Source of the DNA: Physcomitrium patens
Lineage: Eukaryota; Streptophyta; Bryopsida; Funariales; Funariaceae
Direction: 5' to 3'
DNA: 64,000 nt
Assembly (NCBI RefSeq): GCF_000002425.4
Contig: NC_037254.1
Coordinates: 13,523,756 to 13,587,755, forward strand
Below, piece after piece: positions 63,000 through 64,000 of this stretch. Numbering within the stretch: the first letter of the stretch is position 1; each line of letters starts with the position of its first letter. The notes under the pieces were generated by a model, which did no database searches, was not told the DNA's origin, and saw only the letters and a list, made by a program, of their open reading frames with translations. The translations under genes and the position numbers were made by a program.

Positions 63000-64000
63000 A
63001 TAGAAGAAAGACTTCAAATGGCATTTTTAGCTAGTATTAAGATTTTAAAGATGTATTTGGATATTATTTTGGAACATTATATTTAAGATTATTCAATTGA
63101 TCTTCAAGAAAGAATTCAATCCCTATTTGGATCAATCTACAATTTATTACAAAATAAGTTAGTTCAACTTAAAGAGTATATTGAAGAAAATCTGGCCAAA
63201 ATCTTCATATACCATTCCAAATCTTCAATAAGAAGTCTAATTTATTTGTAAAGAAAAAAGATGGATTCTTATAAATATGTATCAATTATTGAGGACTTAA
63301 TAAGATCATCATCAAGAACAAGTACCTGCTACCTTTCATATTTAGATTTCTTGATCAATTAAATCAAGCTAAGTTCTATATAAAAATAGATCTACAAAGA
63401 GCTAGTTAAAAAAATCATATGTATCATTTTAAATAATAGACATATAATAGATCTTTAAAAAAATTAAACTATTATGAATTGAAAGATCTTCAAAATGATA
63501 AGACATGTTTAATGCTTTTTAGAATTTTCTAATTACTATTAAATTTTTATCAAAGACTTTTCTCAAGTTGCAGCTCTATTTATATGTTTGACTTATAAAG
63601 ATAAACCTTAATGGAACCAAGAAGCAAAAGTAACATTTAAAGCTTTAAAAATAACCTTTATTTTTATACCAATCTTATATTGCATCAACTTTTTAAGCCA
63701 TTTTTTATGAAAATAGATATATCAAACTTTGCTTTAGATGCCATATTATTACAAATGGAAATAGATGATAAACTTTACCTAATAGCTTTTCATTCTAATT
63801 TTTTTTAATAGTCAAGATTAACAATAAAGAACTTCTTACAATTGCAGATTCATTTTAAGAATGGTGGTATCATCTAGAAAGTGCTTCTAATCTAATCACC
63901 ATATATATGGATTACAAGAACCTTGAATTTTTTATGTCTGCTTGCATTTTGAATCATTGCCAATTCCATTGGAGTATGTCCTTGTCAAGATTTAAATTCA
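63000..64000 (+). pseudogene. C3 reverse transcriptase and RNase H (partial)
   Basis: RT N-terminus NSIPIWINLQFITK and FVKKKDGFL (C1 FLKKKDGSLRMC), then LNKIIIKNKYLLPFIFRFLD, QLNQAKFYIKIDLQRAS. The YLDD segment is missing: text goes from RT start to YFYQRLFSSCSSIYMFDL-like thumb sequence, so an internal deletion of about 300 bp is likely near 63480-63540. RNase H: WKIDISNFALDAILLQMEID, IADSF-EWWYHLESASNLIT and IYMDYKNLEFFMSACILNHC. Cut by the window edge. Confidence 0.75.

Larger units (their letters stand above)
61560..64000 (+). mobile_element. C3: plus-strand chromovirus, runs off the window
   Basis: Decayed gag (about 61640-62200), protease (62561-62803), RT (about 63050-63540) and RNase H (about 63600-64000) in order. 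Head-to-head with C2, i.e. the two 5' ends face each other near 61300. No LTR is visible on its left. It closely resembles C2 in sequence, including the altered protease site. Confidence 0.75.

Overview
The window is a pile of nested, decayed LTR retrotransposons. I found no intact gene and no host gene, tRNA, rRNA or CRISPR array. The DNA is very AT-rich. The mixture points to a land plant nucleus: a Ty1/Copia element, Athila/Tat-like Gypsy elements with an Asp-tRNA-like primer site, chromodomain Gypsy elements, and long stretches that look like worn TTTAGGG plant telomere repeat. The chromoviruses resemble the sushi-ichi/Tcn1 type, and a second Gypsy family has a fungal-looking reverse transcriptase. 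Both hint at a non-flowering lineage such as a moss, lycophyte or fern. That is inference from remembered families, not a database result.

I use these names. Family A (Athila/Tat-like, LTR about 0.8 kb, 5-bp target duplication): A1 1-2771 (-), A2 23123-29460 (+), A3 33257-39048 (-), A4 44658-59134 (+). Family B (long LTR of 1.3-2.0 kb, apparent 4-bp duplication): B1 7835-42394 (-), B2 11230-31299 (+), B3 LTR piece 2772-4239 (+). Family C (chromovirus): C1 46773-52811 (-), C2 6448 to about 61250 (-), C3 about 61560-64000 (+), C4 pieces 4240-6447 (+). K1 is a Copia element, 13428-18013 (+).

The nesting can be read from split reading frames and target duplications. C2 sits in the C4 LTR. B1 is inserted in C2 between integrase and chromodomain. 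B2 is inserted in B1 between reverse transcriptase and RNase H. A2 (in the integrase) and K1 (in gag) are inserted in B2. A3 is inserted in B1 just before protease. A4 is inserted in the C2 reverse transcriptase, and C1 is inserted in the A4 gag. Removing each insert restores the host frame at nearly every junction, so about 6448-61250 is one ancestral chromovirus swollen roughly tenfold.

Most damage is by nonsense substitution rather than indels. A2 keeps one frame for about 4.2 kb despite some sixteen stops, as expected for deamination of methylated cytosine.

The most interesting points are: the C1 LTRs carry arrays of perfect heat-shock elements just upstream of a TATA box; A2 and A3 share two identical internal deletions, so they belong to a non-autonomous lineage that moved after losing its polymerase and integrase; chromoviruses C1, C2 and C4 share an unrecognised small ORF beside the 3' LTR; A4 has an unrecognised post-pol ORF ending in a coiled coil; and the B LTRs carry long telomere-like minisatellites.
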